A DNA stretch of 64,000 nucleotides, from positions 39,729,816-39,793,815 of the forward strand of contig OY294044.1 of the NCBI GenBank assembly GCA_958510825.1. The letters run 5' to 3'. The notes beneath the pieces are model-generated. The model saw only the letters and a program-made list of their open reading frames with translations. It made no database searches and was not told the origin of the DNA. Position numbers and translations under genes: made by a program. This document shows, one piece after another, positions 35,701 to 47,700 of the stretch (position 1 is the stretch's first letter; every line of letters starts with the position of its first letter). This DNA is from Brachypterus glaber. Its lineage: Eukaryota > Arthropoda > Insecta > Coleoptera > Kateretidae.

Positions 35701-38700
35701 TCTATAGTTTTCTTTTATTGTTCGTAATTGTTTATTTAAATAATATTTATGTTAAATGTAGTGTTTTAAGTATGATAAGCTTGATAAAGTCTTAATTAAA
35801 GGCGAAACGTCGCTAGCGCATAAAACTTTGTGTTTTTATTTAAAGTCCTAGTCCCGATATTTGTTTATTAATAATACAAATAATATTAACAAGATAAAAG
35901 CCTAAGATGTTGGGTATTAATTAATAGCATTATTATATTTACATTTGATTTTGTGTATCACCTAAGCAGTGCTTGTGTGTGATTACACAATCTTAGGATT
36001 TTTTCGACAAAGATATTTATGTATTAAAAAAAAAATTAAAAAACTGTTATACACTGATACTAAACAAAAAAAAACTATTTGTAATAACAATAATAAATAA
36101 AATTTAATATTTATTTAACAGACAGACTTGTTAAAAAAAATATGTTGTCAAGAAATGTATCATATATCATCTATATTAAATGTATTAAATGTATGTTATA
36201 TCGATACTGTGAAATAAATGTTTTTTTATTGGGATATTATTTTTCAAAAATCTTCTTGATATAAACTTCTATCTTAAACTTTTTAAACTTATTTGAAGAA
36301 CTTAGGACTTATTTCTTTAGATAACAGGTTATGTAATTTTGGTGCAAAATAAAACGCAGTCCTTTGCGTAAAGTTATTTTTAAAAAGAGGAATAGGAAAT
36401 ATATTTTTTCGGTAGATCTGCTGTTATACTAGGAGGAGACCGCTTTAGTTTTCTTTTTGTTTACCCAAAATATGCACTGGATAACATAAATGAAACGAAC
36501 TTTCGGCAAAACCGATTCATTATACTGGGTGTATCAAGGTAGACAGATCAGACGATTTGTGGCGATATTAACAAAGATATCAAAATGAAATTTTTACCAG
36601 CTAATATAGACTTAATTATCTTCAATTGACTCTTGTCTTTGTTTACCCAAAATATGCACTGGATAACATAAATGAAACGAACTTTCGGCAAAACCGATTC
36701 ATTATACTGGGTGTATCAAGGTAGACAGATCAGACGATTTGTGGCGATATTAACAAAGATATCAAAATGAAATTTTTACCAGCTAATATAGACTTAATTA
36801 TCTTCAATTGACTCCAAAGAAAAGTTTTCTGCTCTCTTTTGTTTTTGAGCTAGAGCTCCACACAAGCATTTTTTTGCCCATAGCAACATTTTTAAATGCC
36901 AAAATTTAAAAGAATTATAATTTTTCTTTTTTTTACAGTACTTTTTTTTTTAAAAAACATTAACTTTGTTGTAAATTTTGGAGTTTAAAAAACCTTGATA
37001 AATGGAATTTACATTATGGAACGACCCCACCAACATAAAAAATAGGATGCCTTGAAAAAACTTTAAATGATGACATTAAATGCCAAATCTGATTAGACTA
37101 TCTTGCGGCGGCTTCAGCTGACGCCGCTAGATAGATAGTTGGATAGAAACATTAAACATGAGGCAATTTAGTCAATTTTATTATATTCTAACTAACTAGG
37201 TACATTACAGTCAATTAAAAAATAAAAACTAGGTAATCTATGTAATAAAGCAACTATTTTTGATCAATTTATTTTTGTAATATTTAAAAAGTTACAACAC
37301 GCTCGTAGTTTTTTGAGGGCACAATACAAAAGTAGTGTGTTCTTGCTTTTTGGTTTTCTTATAAAAGGGATGGCTCTATTTTACTAAATTTTAATAACTG
37401 ATAAGTAGATAGGTAAATTATAATAAAAATTAAGTGACACCAAATCACTGTTTTACTTTTATCTTGTCTTGTTTCGATAAAACACTACAAATCACAGTAT
37501 TTAATTTTCACTTCAGTTTTCATTAGTCGTAGTATAACATTCACATTGTAAGGACAGAAATTTTTAATTTTAAACAAAATTATAAAAATATTAATTTATT
37601 ATTCCATCAATCTATTTTCTATTAGAAAATAGATTGATGGAATAATAAATTCACATTGTGCTGCATTTAACTTTATTTTTTCAGGCCATTTTAATAAAAC
37701 CACAAACTTTGAAAACATCAAAAACTATCCATATTTTCTTTTAATTTATAAATTGTTTTAAAAATGAGAAACCAATTAACTTTTATTATAACTTCTTCAT
37801 AAGGTTTTACAAAAATCTTGCTTTTTAAATGTACCATTTTAAATTATGTTACATAATATATGTATGATACATCTAAATCAAAGATAACACAGCCACACAA
37901 AATTTTTCTTTTTTTAAATATACAGAGTCTTGACCAGGAAAATCCTAATATCTCCTAAACCAGAAGTAAAAATGTAAAAAAATAAAAAAGAAAATATTCA
38001 TTAAAACTGCGGCAATAAGTGGCGTACCATGCAAGTCCTAGAAGATGGGGTAAAAAACATAGTTGTACATTATTTGTTGCTGTTAACACGAAAAACAAAA
38101 TTAATCATTCTTAAAACAAAAGTAGAGAATGTTTAAGCTTAAAAAAAAAGAATCAATCAAATCTATTAATTAGTTATCGAAATATTTGAATTTAAAAAAT
38201 GTAAATTTTTTAGGTGTCCGGAATTTAATGTGCGGCAGTGTACATACTTTTCATTTTAATTTCAAAGCATTCTACTTTTCCCGATAGCGGGGTCATTTCA
38301 AAATACAAATCCCATTTTTTAAGTTTTTTTTTTATTTAAGAATTTACTTGAAAAATGTTTTCAGTAAAGAAAACTTATATAGATAAAGAAAAATAGTAAT
38401 TCTTTCTTCAATATTTGTTGGCATTTAAAAATTCTGTTATGTGCAAAAAAACGCTTGTGTGGAACTCTAGCTCAAAAACAAAAAAGAGTAGAGAACTTTT
38501 GTTTGGAGCCAGTTGAAGATAATTAAGTCTATATTAACTGGTAAAAATTTCATTTTAATATCTTTGTTAAGAACGCCACAAATCGTCTAATTTGTATACC
38601 GTGATACACCGAGTATAACATAATATGTTAGTTAATGTTATAGAAAAACTTCAAAACAAGATTCTCAAAATCATATTTAAAAATCAATAATATTATTATA

Positions 38701-41700
38701 TTATTCCATCAATCTATTTTCTAATCATCGTACAGAGTGATATTGGTAGACTGACAGTTTCGGGCTGCTGGCCCTCTTCAGTACCAAGAGTCAACTAATT
38801 TTACGTCTAACCACCCGTTAGTGGTACTATGTGCTTGAGACACACAAGTCTTCAACTTGCTACCATTCAAAGTCTCCAGATAAGGAGAGGTATGAGTAGT
38901 TGTCTACATCTAGAAATAGATGGCGCACAAGTCTACATCAATCTAATGGCTATATTCCTTTTGCGAGTAAAGTCTAAAAACGTTTTCTTAATCAGCGTGC
39001 AGAGTTGACTCTTGGTACTGAAGAGGGCCAGCAACCCGAAACTGTCAGTCTACCAATATCACTCTGTACGATGATTAGAAAATAGATTGATGGAATAATA
39101 AATTAATATTTTTATAATTTTGTTTAAAATTAAAAATTTCTGTCCTTACTAATTTTACGTCTAACCACCCGTTAGTGGTACTATGTGCTTGAGACACACA
39201 AGTCTTCAACTTGCTACCATTCAAAGTCTCCAGATAAGGAGAGGTATGAGTAGTTGTCTACATCTAGAAATAGATGGCGCACAAGTCTACATCAATCTAA
39301 TGGCTATATTCCTTTTGCGAGTAAAGTCTAAAAACGTTTTCTTAATCAGCGTGCAGAGTTGACTCTTGGTACTGAAGAGGGCCAGCAGCCCGAAACTGTC
39401 AGTCTACCAATATCACTCTGTACGATGATTAGAAAATAGATTGATGGAATAATAAATTAATATTTTTATAATTTTGTTTAAAATTAAAAATTTCTGTCCT
39501 TACTAATTTTACGTCTAACCACCCGTTAGTGGTACTATGTGCTTGAGACACACAAGTCTTCAACTTGCTACCATTCAAAGTCTCCAGATAAGGAGAGGTA
39601 TCAGTAGTTGTCTACATCTAGAAATAGATGGCGCACAAGTCTACATCAATCTAATGGCTATATTCCTTTTGCGAGTAAAGTCTAAAAACGTTTTCTTAAT
39701 CAGCGTGCAGAGTTGACTCTTGGTACTGAAGAGGGCCAGCAGCCCGAAACTGTCAGTCTACCAATATCACTCTGTACGATGATTAGAAAATAGATTGATG
39801 GAATAATAAATTAATATTTTTATAATTTTGTTTAAAATTAAAAATTTCTGTCCTTACTAATTTTACGTCTAACCACCCGTTAGTGGTACTATGTGCTTGA
39901 GACACACAAGTCTTCAACTTGCTACCATTCAAAGTCTCCAGATAAGGAGAGGTATCAGTAGTTGTCTACATCTAGAAATAGATGGCGCACAAGTCTACAT
40001 CAATCTAATGGCTATATTCCTTTTGCGAGTAAAGTCTAAAAACGTTTTCTTAATCAGCGTGCAGAGTTGACTCTTGGTACTGAAGAGGGCCAGCAGCCCG
40101 AAACTGTCAGTCTACCAATATCACTCTGTACGATGATTAGAAAATAGATTGATGGAATAATAAATTAATATTTTTATAATTTTGTTTAAAATTAAAAATT
40201 TCTGTCCTTACCAATAATATTATTATTAAAATCAATAATATTATTATTGATTTTTTAAATATGATTTTTCGAATCTTGTTTTGAAGTTTTTCTATAGAGT
40301 TCATGGATTTATCGTAACAACCCCCACGTGCAACTAGTCCATATCTTAGGATTTCACCAAACTATAATAGGATTTTTTTTACTTAGAAAGTCTGTTATTT
40401 GATAAAAGTTATTATTTTGTAATGAATGAATGAAGGAAAAAAATGAATTTCTGAAGGAAAAGTCGGATTAGCGTATCTTTTTTAAGAAAAATTACTTTTA
40501 TAATAAGGATTAATCCTACTGCTTTTAAAAAAATACTCTAAAAATTATTATTGAGGCGGTACTTGACTAGAAGATTTTGTTTAAGATATTAAAGACCCCG
40601 ATAGCGCAACTTTTTTGTAAATCGGTCATTCTACGAAAAGGTGGCGGTAAGGTGGTAGGTAAATTATCATTTTAGGAAGGGCAGCCTAGTGCAATTTTAT
40701 ATAGCATTTTAGATTCCTAATTATCTAAAGACACAGATCCCCTGAGCCTACTGTAGGTTTAAAAAAGTTGTTGAAAAAATCTGATGGCGGATTCTGTTAG
40801 TGGGACCTCGATACAATATAAACCCGTTTTTAGTAAAATCCCATCCGCTTCTTTTTGGAAGATAATGTTAACATTTCTTCAGCAGCCTCAGCAGTACAGC
40901 CAAAACAATGTTGAAATATTTTCGCGCATGGATCCTAAATGTACTTTTAAGGAGGATTTCGATTCCGTTTCTAGAACAGCTCTATCTATTACCGATTTCT
41001 AGAAAATAATTATTAAAGTAGACACTACTTTTTTTGGGGGTTAAATTGACACGTATATATGTTTTTAAAGAGAGGTCGTAGAATGTTATGCCTGGGACAG
41101 AATGAAACCAAAAAACTTCAATTTTCAGTTTATATACAAAGCATATTCAGAATTCTCCTCTGAAATATTTATGAACATATTTTTAATAGGTTAAAATTTG
41201 ATAAAAAATATTATTTAATATATTTGTCATGTAGTGTTGAAACTTTTCTTTAAATTCGACATTTTTGTCATTTGTCTCCATATAACTAGCAACGCTAATA
41301 CTTGTTTACTTATTTTATAACTCATTTTTATAGTTCTAGCAGAATACGTTTCATGTCAAGTGGCTATCAAGTGTTTGAAATATAATATATTAAATTTTTT
41401 TATTTTCATATTGTAGAGTATTTTGGTAAGTATTTTATTCTTGATAGCTAAAGCACGTTATTAATAAACTTTTTACAGGTTTGTAAAAACATGTCTGCTC
41501 TTGATCATGAGGAAAACAGAAAAAAAGTTTGTGCTCCATGTGGCAAAAAAATTATTTTTGGTAAAAAAGGGGTTAACTATTTCAAAATTACGCAAAATTT
41601 AGATAATTTATTAAAATTACATGTAAATAGAGATTTCGACTTATTAGACAAAAGATACCCAACATCCATTTGTGGAACATGTCAAGTGGTGTTAAGAGAA

Positions 41701-44700
41701 TACAATCGTGGTATTACACTTCGATCATTACCTGTAATGCCCGATTATAACACTTTGATAAAAAGAAGTGACATAATAATGAAGTCGACCTGTTGTTGTT
41801 TTATATGTATACTTCGACGGAATACATGCACTTTAAAACAGACAATCAAAACAGAAGATAAGAATTTAAGTGAAGAAATATGCAAGAAGTGTTTTAACAC
41901 AATTGGTAAGGGCAAAAGGCATTCTTGCTCTATCATAAATGCTCAAAAAAATGCAAGCAAAATTGTCGAAAGTCTTCCAGAAAAACAACAGGAAAAAATT
42001 GCAAGTAAAATTATTAAGAGTAATTCAGATGCACATCAAAACAGAAATTCAACGCTAAGTTTATCAACAGGAGGTACTCCTTTAAAAGTAATTCTTCATC
42101 CAAGTATCGAAAAAAAAACAAAATTTTCAGTTGAAAGCCTTAATAAATTTAAAACTGTAACGGGATCTTCACTAAAGCAGATGGAAACATTAACAAATTT
42201 TATACGTAGTTTTGCTGGAAAAAAATCTATACCTTCGTATTACCGACAACAGGCTTCCGAAAATTCAAAATCTTTGCAAAACATATACAAGGAAGGCTCA
42301 TTTCTTTTTGATATAGAAGAAAACAAAAAAGCAGAAAGGCCAATTGTATATGCAGATGCGTCTGAACTTTTAGATGCGGTAATACATCAAAGGCAAGACA
42401 TAGGGAACAATTATTCTATTAAAATCATGGCAGATGGGGGTCAAGGGTTTTTCAAAATTTGTATGTCGATATTTCCTGAAGACATTTTGGATGGGTTGGG
42501 TGATATGGAAGAACAAGAAAAAAAAAGAAGTACGTATTCTGCTGGCGGCAGCATTGAAAAGGATTTTAAATTAAGTGGCGTAAACAAATTAATTATGGTG
42601 TGTATTGTACCTCAAATAAAAGAGACATATGATAATATGAAACTTTTATTTGATGTTACAAACATCAATAATATACCGTTTCGGTTTGTATCCGACTTTA
42701 AACTTCTGCTAATTATTAACGGACAGCAAACCGCCAGTTCCACGTACCCAAGTCCGTATTGCTTTATTTCTTTAAATGACTTAAAATTAAACAAATATAT
42801 AGAGCGAGAAAATGATATTGCATGTGATACTTTAAATACCAGTGAAGAATGTTTAAGGCTTAAAACATACGGAGATATCAGAGAGGCGTATAAAAAATAT
42901 TGTTTATTAGGAAATAACAAAAAGCTCGCAAAAGAATGTAACAGTACAGTTAATCTTCCACTTTTTCACGAAGAAGATGATGTGTATGTTATAGAAAAGT
43001 GCATAGTTCCGGAGCTGCACATTCTTCAGGGCTTTGTTAATCATTTGTTTTGGAATGGCTTGGTTCCCATTGTCGGGCGCGAAAGAGCTCTAAACTGGCC
43101 CAAAAAATTAAATCTTATCCCAAAAAATTATCATGGTGATTGTTTCGAAGGCAATGCATGTAGAAAACTGACAAAAGAAGCTGACAAAATAAATGATGAA
43201 GAAGTCTTGGGGGATGTACCGTTTCTTAGATTATTACCTTTAGTTAACGTCTTTAAATCATTAAATAAAGTCATTAAAGATTGCTTTTCAACAAGAAAAG
43301 TAGGGGAAAATTTGGACATTTAATGAATTAAAAAAAATGTTTTTGGCCATTGAAATGGGCGAGACTTTAAAAATTCACGTGGCTCTTCACCACCTTAAAC
43401 ATTCTCTACATTTTTTTCCAAACAATGGATTGGGTATTTGGTCGGAACAGTCTGGAGAGTCAATCCATCGGGAATTTCTAAAATTTTGGTCTAGATATAT
43501 AATTAACATTCTTGAGGATAAAAGCTATGCTAATCATCTAAAACTGGCAGTAACTGAATTTTCCTCAGAGCATTTATAAATACTTGTTAATTCAAACAAT
43601 TTGTTTTTTAAAAAGTTATCTATCTATCTGTCGTTAAAATCAAATGGACAGGAAACAGTGTATAGCACTATTTCATCAGCACTGTCTATCCTGTATGTTG
43701 TTAATATTGAAATAAAAACGTTAGATGTGGTCACTATTATCTCATCATTTGTTCCCAAAAGGCAAATCGCCACAATTTAGGGTGTATAGTGCTATACACT
43801 AGTGTGCACTATTTCTTATCCATTTGATTTTAACGACAGATAAGAGATAACTTTTTAATATATAGAGTAATTCCAGCTTAGATAACTTTTTAATATATAG
43901 AGTAATTCCAGCGTTGCTTACGTTACATTTTTACTCATATTTTAACTTTTAAATGTATAAATTTATTAATTATATTAAAACACATAATATTTAAATACAA
44001 TATTAATTTTCAGTAAATAACAAAGTAACAAAACATATATTTATAATTAGTATAATAAGTTTAATTTGTGAGAAATTTAAAATTTAATGTAGTGTTACGT
44101 TACATTTTGTGACAGAGATTTTGACTGAGTATCTTTAAATTTCTGTTCTATTCCAGAATATAAAATCTTTTTAAAACTAGAGGTGCATTTAAAAATGTTT
44201 TAGAAGTTAGGCTAGCATGTTTTTAACCTTTAACAATGGCTGAATTATGTATTAAAACATGAAATGTCTGTTGCTTACGTTACAAGGGAAAACGTTGCTT
44301 ACGTTACATTAAAAGTGCCTATATTTGTTTGCATTATAAACTGACTATCTTGACAATGTATTGCAATACCAAGAGTGTACTTCGACTGGTACACTTTCAG
44401 TTTTTGTCCTAGGTATTGCTTTCCCATTTTAATGTTTTCAAATGTTGAAAAAGCCTTGTTTTCGTTCAAAAGCTTTAAAAATTTTTTTTTTCGTATTTTT
44501 TCGTATTTTTTCGTTTTATGAAGTTTTATATCGATATAAATCAAAAAAAAATAAAATGGCGGTCGATGAGTGGGTCGGATGATCGTTTGGTCCATTGGTC
44601 GGTCGATCGGTTGGTCAATCGGTCGGTCGATTTATTTTTGTCGTTCGTTCTGCCCGAGAAATCTAGTGGGCATGATAACTTATGAACACCTTAAGCTAGC

Positions 44701-47700
44701 CAATAATAATCTGCATTTTATTTAAATCCAGTAATGTTTTTTGTTCGTAAGTTAATTAAAATATAAGGTTTTAGACAGTTCTGACAATATTTGAGATAAG
44801 ATTATGAAATAAAAAAATTTATTCCATAACCAGGATTTAAACCGGATACCTTTCGAATACCAGTTAAATGCTCTTCCAACTAAGTTACCATGGAAGTCAA
44901 AAATTTTATAACTAGTCGGAAAGCCTTTTTACAAATAATATTATCAATTTCTTAGTCGAAATTATACAGAAGTTAATCTATCTATATGATAATACTGCGC
45001 ATAATCTAAAATTACTTTTATCGAGGGGTGTCTCACCGACAAAGTTTTGTATAGAGGAAATGCGCCTAATTTCGGATGGTTTCCAAATTTCGGATAGTAG
45101 TGTATTTAAGATACTGTCTGCAAAGGTAAACAGAAACCTACTTTTATGTGAAGCCAAAAGCCAAACTAAATCTGTCCTGTAATATGATAACGGTAGAGCT
45201 TCTCCCCTTTAAATGGCAGCACAAATCGTTTATATTGCAAATGGCAGTTTTGTGCTCAGTTGCATTATTATGCTTGTTTATTTTATAAATAATCGTTATA
45301 AAAGTTCGTGATTCTGTCTTGGGTAAGTTATGATGTTAGTTAAGTTGATCCACTATTCATAATTAAGCAATTTGAAAACGTAAACATTCTACAAATTTCT
45401 AATCTAAAAAGCTGAAAGTTGCCTAATTTCGGATAGATCATTTTTGTGCATTTGATTCACAATTTCGGATATCCGCAAGGTAATTATTATTCAGGATAAC
45501 CAACCATTAATTATTATTTTTATAAGGATACAACAAACTAAGATAAACAATTTTGAAAAAACGAAAATTACCTAAGATACTAAGATATTCGAAATTGGGA
45601 ATCTAAAATTATAGTTCCTATAGTATTTCGTAGAAAATCGCTTAATGATTAAATTACGTCTTAAATGTGAAGGAATAACAAGAAACATAAGCAATGGGAT
45701 CCAGATCCACTCTTGAAAAAATTTTTTCGGATATGTCCGAAATTAGGAGCCCTTTTTCAAATGCACAAAAATGCGCTGATTTTTTTTAACCGTGTTTTTT
45801 GGAAAAAATAAACTGTAATAAAATTGCTTTTATAATTAATCATGGTTCGCTATAATAAGTTGTATCTGGTTATATAAAAAAAATATCAAAAAGTAATACC
45901 GAGTATTAAATATTGAATACATTGTAAATGGTATCCGAAATTAGGCGACTTTCCTCTATGTATTGTCAAAAATGCCAAATATTGTCAGTAATGTCCTACA
46001 CGAGGAACAGTTATTGTAAAATTTACATAAAAAATTTGAAGTTTGGTTACTTATGTTTATTTTTGTAAAAATTCGCATTTTTTAAATCATTACAAAAATA
46101 TCGCAAACTGAAAACTAAGCCGTCGTAACTAATTTTTTTTCAATTTTGAGATTTTGTGCTAAAACGACATAAAGTTATGTTTTTATCGTTTTAGCACAAA
46201 ATCACAAAATAGAAAACAAAATTAGTTGTGACCATAGATAAGATTCGTTGTGACGGTTTAGTTTTCATTGTGCGATATGTTTTTTATTGTAAGTTTTGTT
46301 GTTAAAAATCTTGTAAAACATAAAAATATACAGGTGTTTAGTATAAACTGCTCGTTTCATTGTACTATTCAGGGACGATTCAAGGAGGTGTGGGTGTGTC
46401 ACACCCCCTTACGAGAAGTGGTAGCCGGCAAAATTAGTTAGCAGTCGGCAAAATCAGTCAGTAGAGGGCAATATTATATATAATATATATATTATATATA
46501 ATAGTTGTGTGGTGTGAAATTTTTTCTTAGCAGAAACTGGAAACTGCTCAGGAAAAAAGCTTTTTTTTCAGGCAATTACCTTTTTTTTAGTCGTCAAATT
46601 TTTTGGATAGTAGTAGTAGTAGTAGTAGTAGTAGAAGTACTAGTAGTTCTCTTTTTTTAGTATACATTACATACTTTAAAAGATCACTTTACTGTCTTAG
46701 CTTACAAGCTTATAAATAAAAACACAGTACTCAGTACTAGTCAGAATTTACACTATACACTAAAAAGAATGACAGTTTTTTATGACAATTCTATATAACA
46801 CTGCGTGACAAATAAATTAAATAATATTTTTTATCAAATTTTAACCTATTAAAAATATGTTCATAAATATTTCAGAGGAGAATTCTGAATATGCTTTGTA
46901 TATAAACTGAAAATTGAAGTTTTTTGGTTTCATTCTGTACCAGGCATAACATTCTACGACCTCTCTTTAAAAACATATATACGTGTCAGTTTAACCCCCA
47001 AAAAAAGTAGTGTCTACTTTAATAATTATTTTCTAGAAATCGGTAACAGATAGAGCTGCTCTAGAAACGGAATCGAAATCCTCGTTAAAAGTACATTTAG
47101 GATCCATGCGCGAAAATATGTGAATATTGTTTTGGCTGTACTGCTGAGGCTGCTGAAGAACTGTTAACATTATCTTCCAAAAAGAAGCGGATGGGATTTT
47201 ACTAAAAACGGGTTTATATTGTATCGAGGTCCCACTAACAGAATCCACCATCAGATTTTTTCAACACCTTTTTTAAACCTACAGTAGGCTCAGGGGATCT
47301 GTGAAGAATACGTAACAGTGCTCAGCGGCGCACTTTTTGCGTTATTTTTTTTTAGTTTTTTTGGCTAGGGAGGCACAAATGGGAAAAACATATTTTTTTA
47401 CAAAAATTTGGAAATTGTTTTTAAGGTTGCTAAAATAGAATCTGATAATAAAAAAAATTCAACCTCCGTTGGGGTAAGGGGGTAAATATTGTTAAATGTT
47501 TTCAATATTGTCGTCAAAATTAGTATACAGGGGTTTTTAGGGTCGAAGAAATTGAATCTGATAATAAAAATTTTCTAACTACTCCGGGGATGGGGGGTGA
47601 TTATTTTTAAATGATCTCAATATTTTCGTGAAAATTGGTATATGGGGGTTTTTTAAGTAGCTAAAACTGAACCTGATAATAAAAAAAATTCTAAATCCAC

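Larger units (their letters stand above)
38700..40212 (+). mobile_element. Retrozyme-like (Penelope-type) element: four tandem 354-bp ribozyme units
   Basis: The flanks are a 14-bp direct repeat AATAATATTATTAT (38686-38699 and 40213-40226). 38700-38796 is an inverted partial unit. 38797-40212 is 1416 bp, exactly four units of 354 bp (starts 38797, 39151, 39505, 39859), differing at only a few sites. Each unit carries a hammerhead ribozyme and ends with a tail TTTCTGTCCTTAC. No unit encodes a protein. Tandem hammerhead units with a variable, longish target duplication and an inverted partial copy match the non-autonomous elements moved by Penelope-like enzymes in animals. It lies in intron 2 of the DUF1397-like gene and is transcribed in the gene's direction if read through. 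Confidence 0.85.
40732..47303 (+). mobile_element. Chapaev-like DNA transposon, 6.6 kb, with RAG1-N-like transposase
   Basis: Inverted terminal repeats of about 510 bp (40732-41240 and 46795-47303) begin CACAGATCCCCTGAGCCTAC. AAGA flanks both ends (40728-40731 and 47304-47307), a 4-bp target duplication. The only large frame is the transposase-like gene at 41491-43579. The 3 kb after it are filled with smaller repeats. Termini starting CAC, 4-bp duplications and this protein type are what I know of Chapaev and N-RAG-TP elements. Confidence 0.83.

Noticed and set aside
35790..35830. GGCGAAACGTCGCT near 35805 as a hammerhead ribozyme
   Set aside because: GAAAC and GTC are present, but the required CUGANGA box is missing upstream and stem I does not form within the MITE.
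40784..47251. A 72-codon open frame present in both inverted repeats of the Chapaev-like element (40784-41002 + and 47033-47251 -)
   Set aside because: All the differences I see between the two arms change the amino acid and none are silent, which argues against a selected protein. The frame is a by-product of the long terminal repeat.
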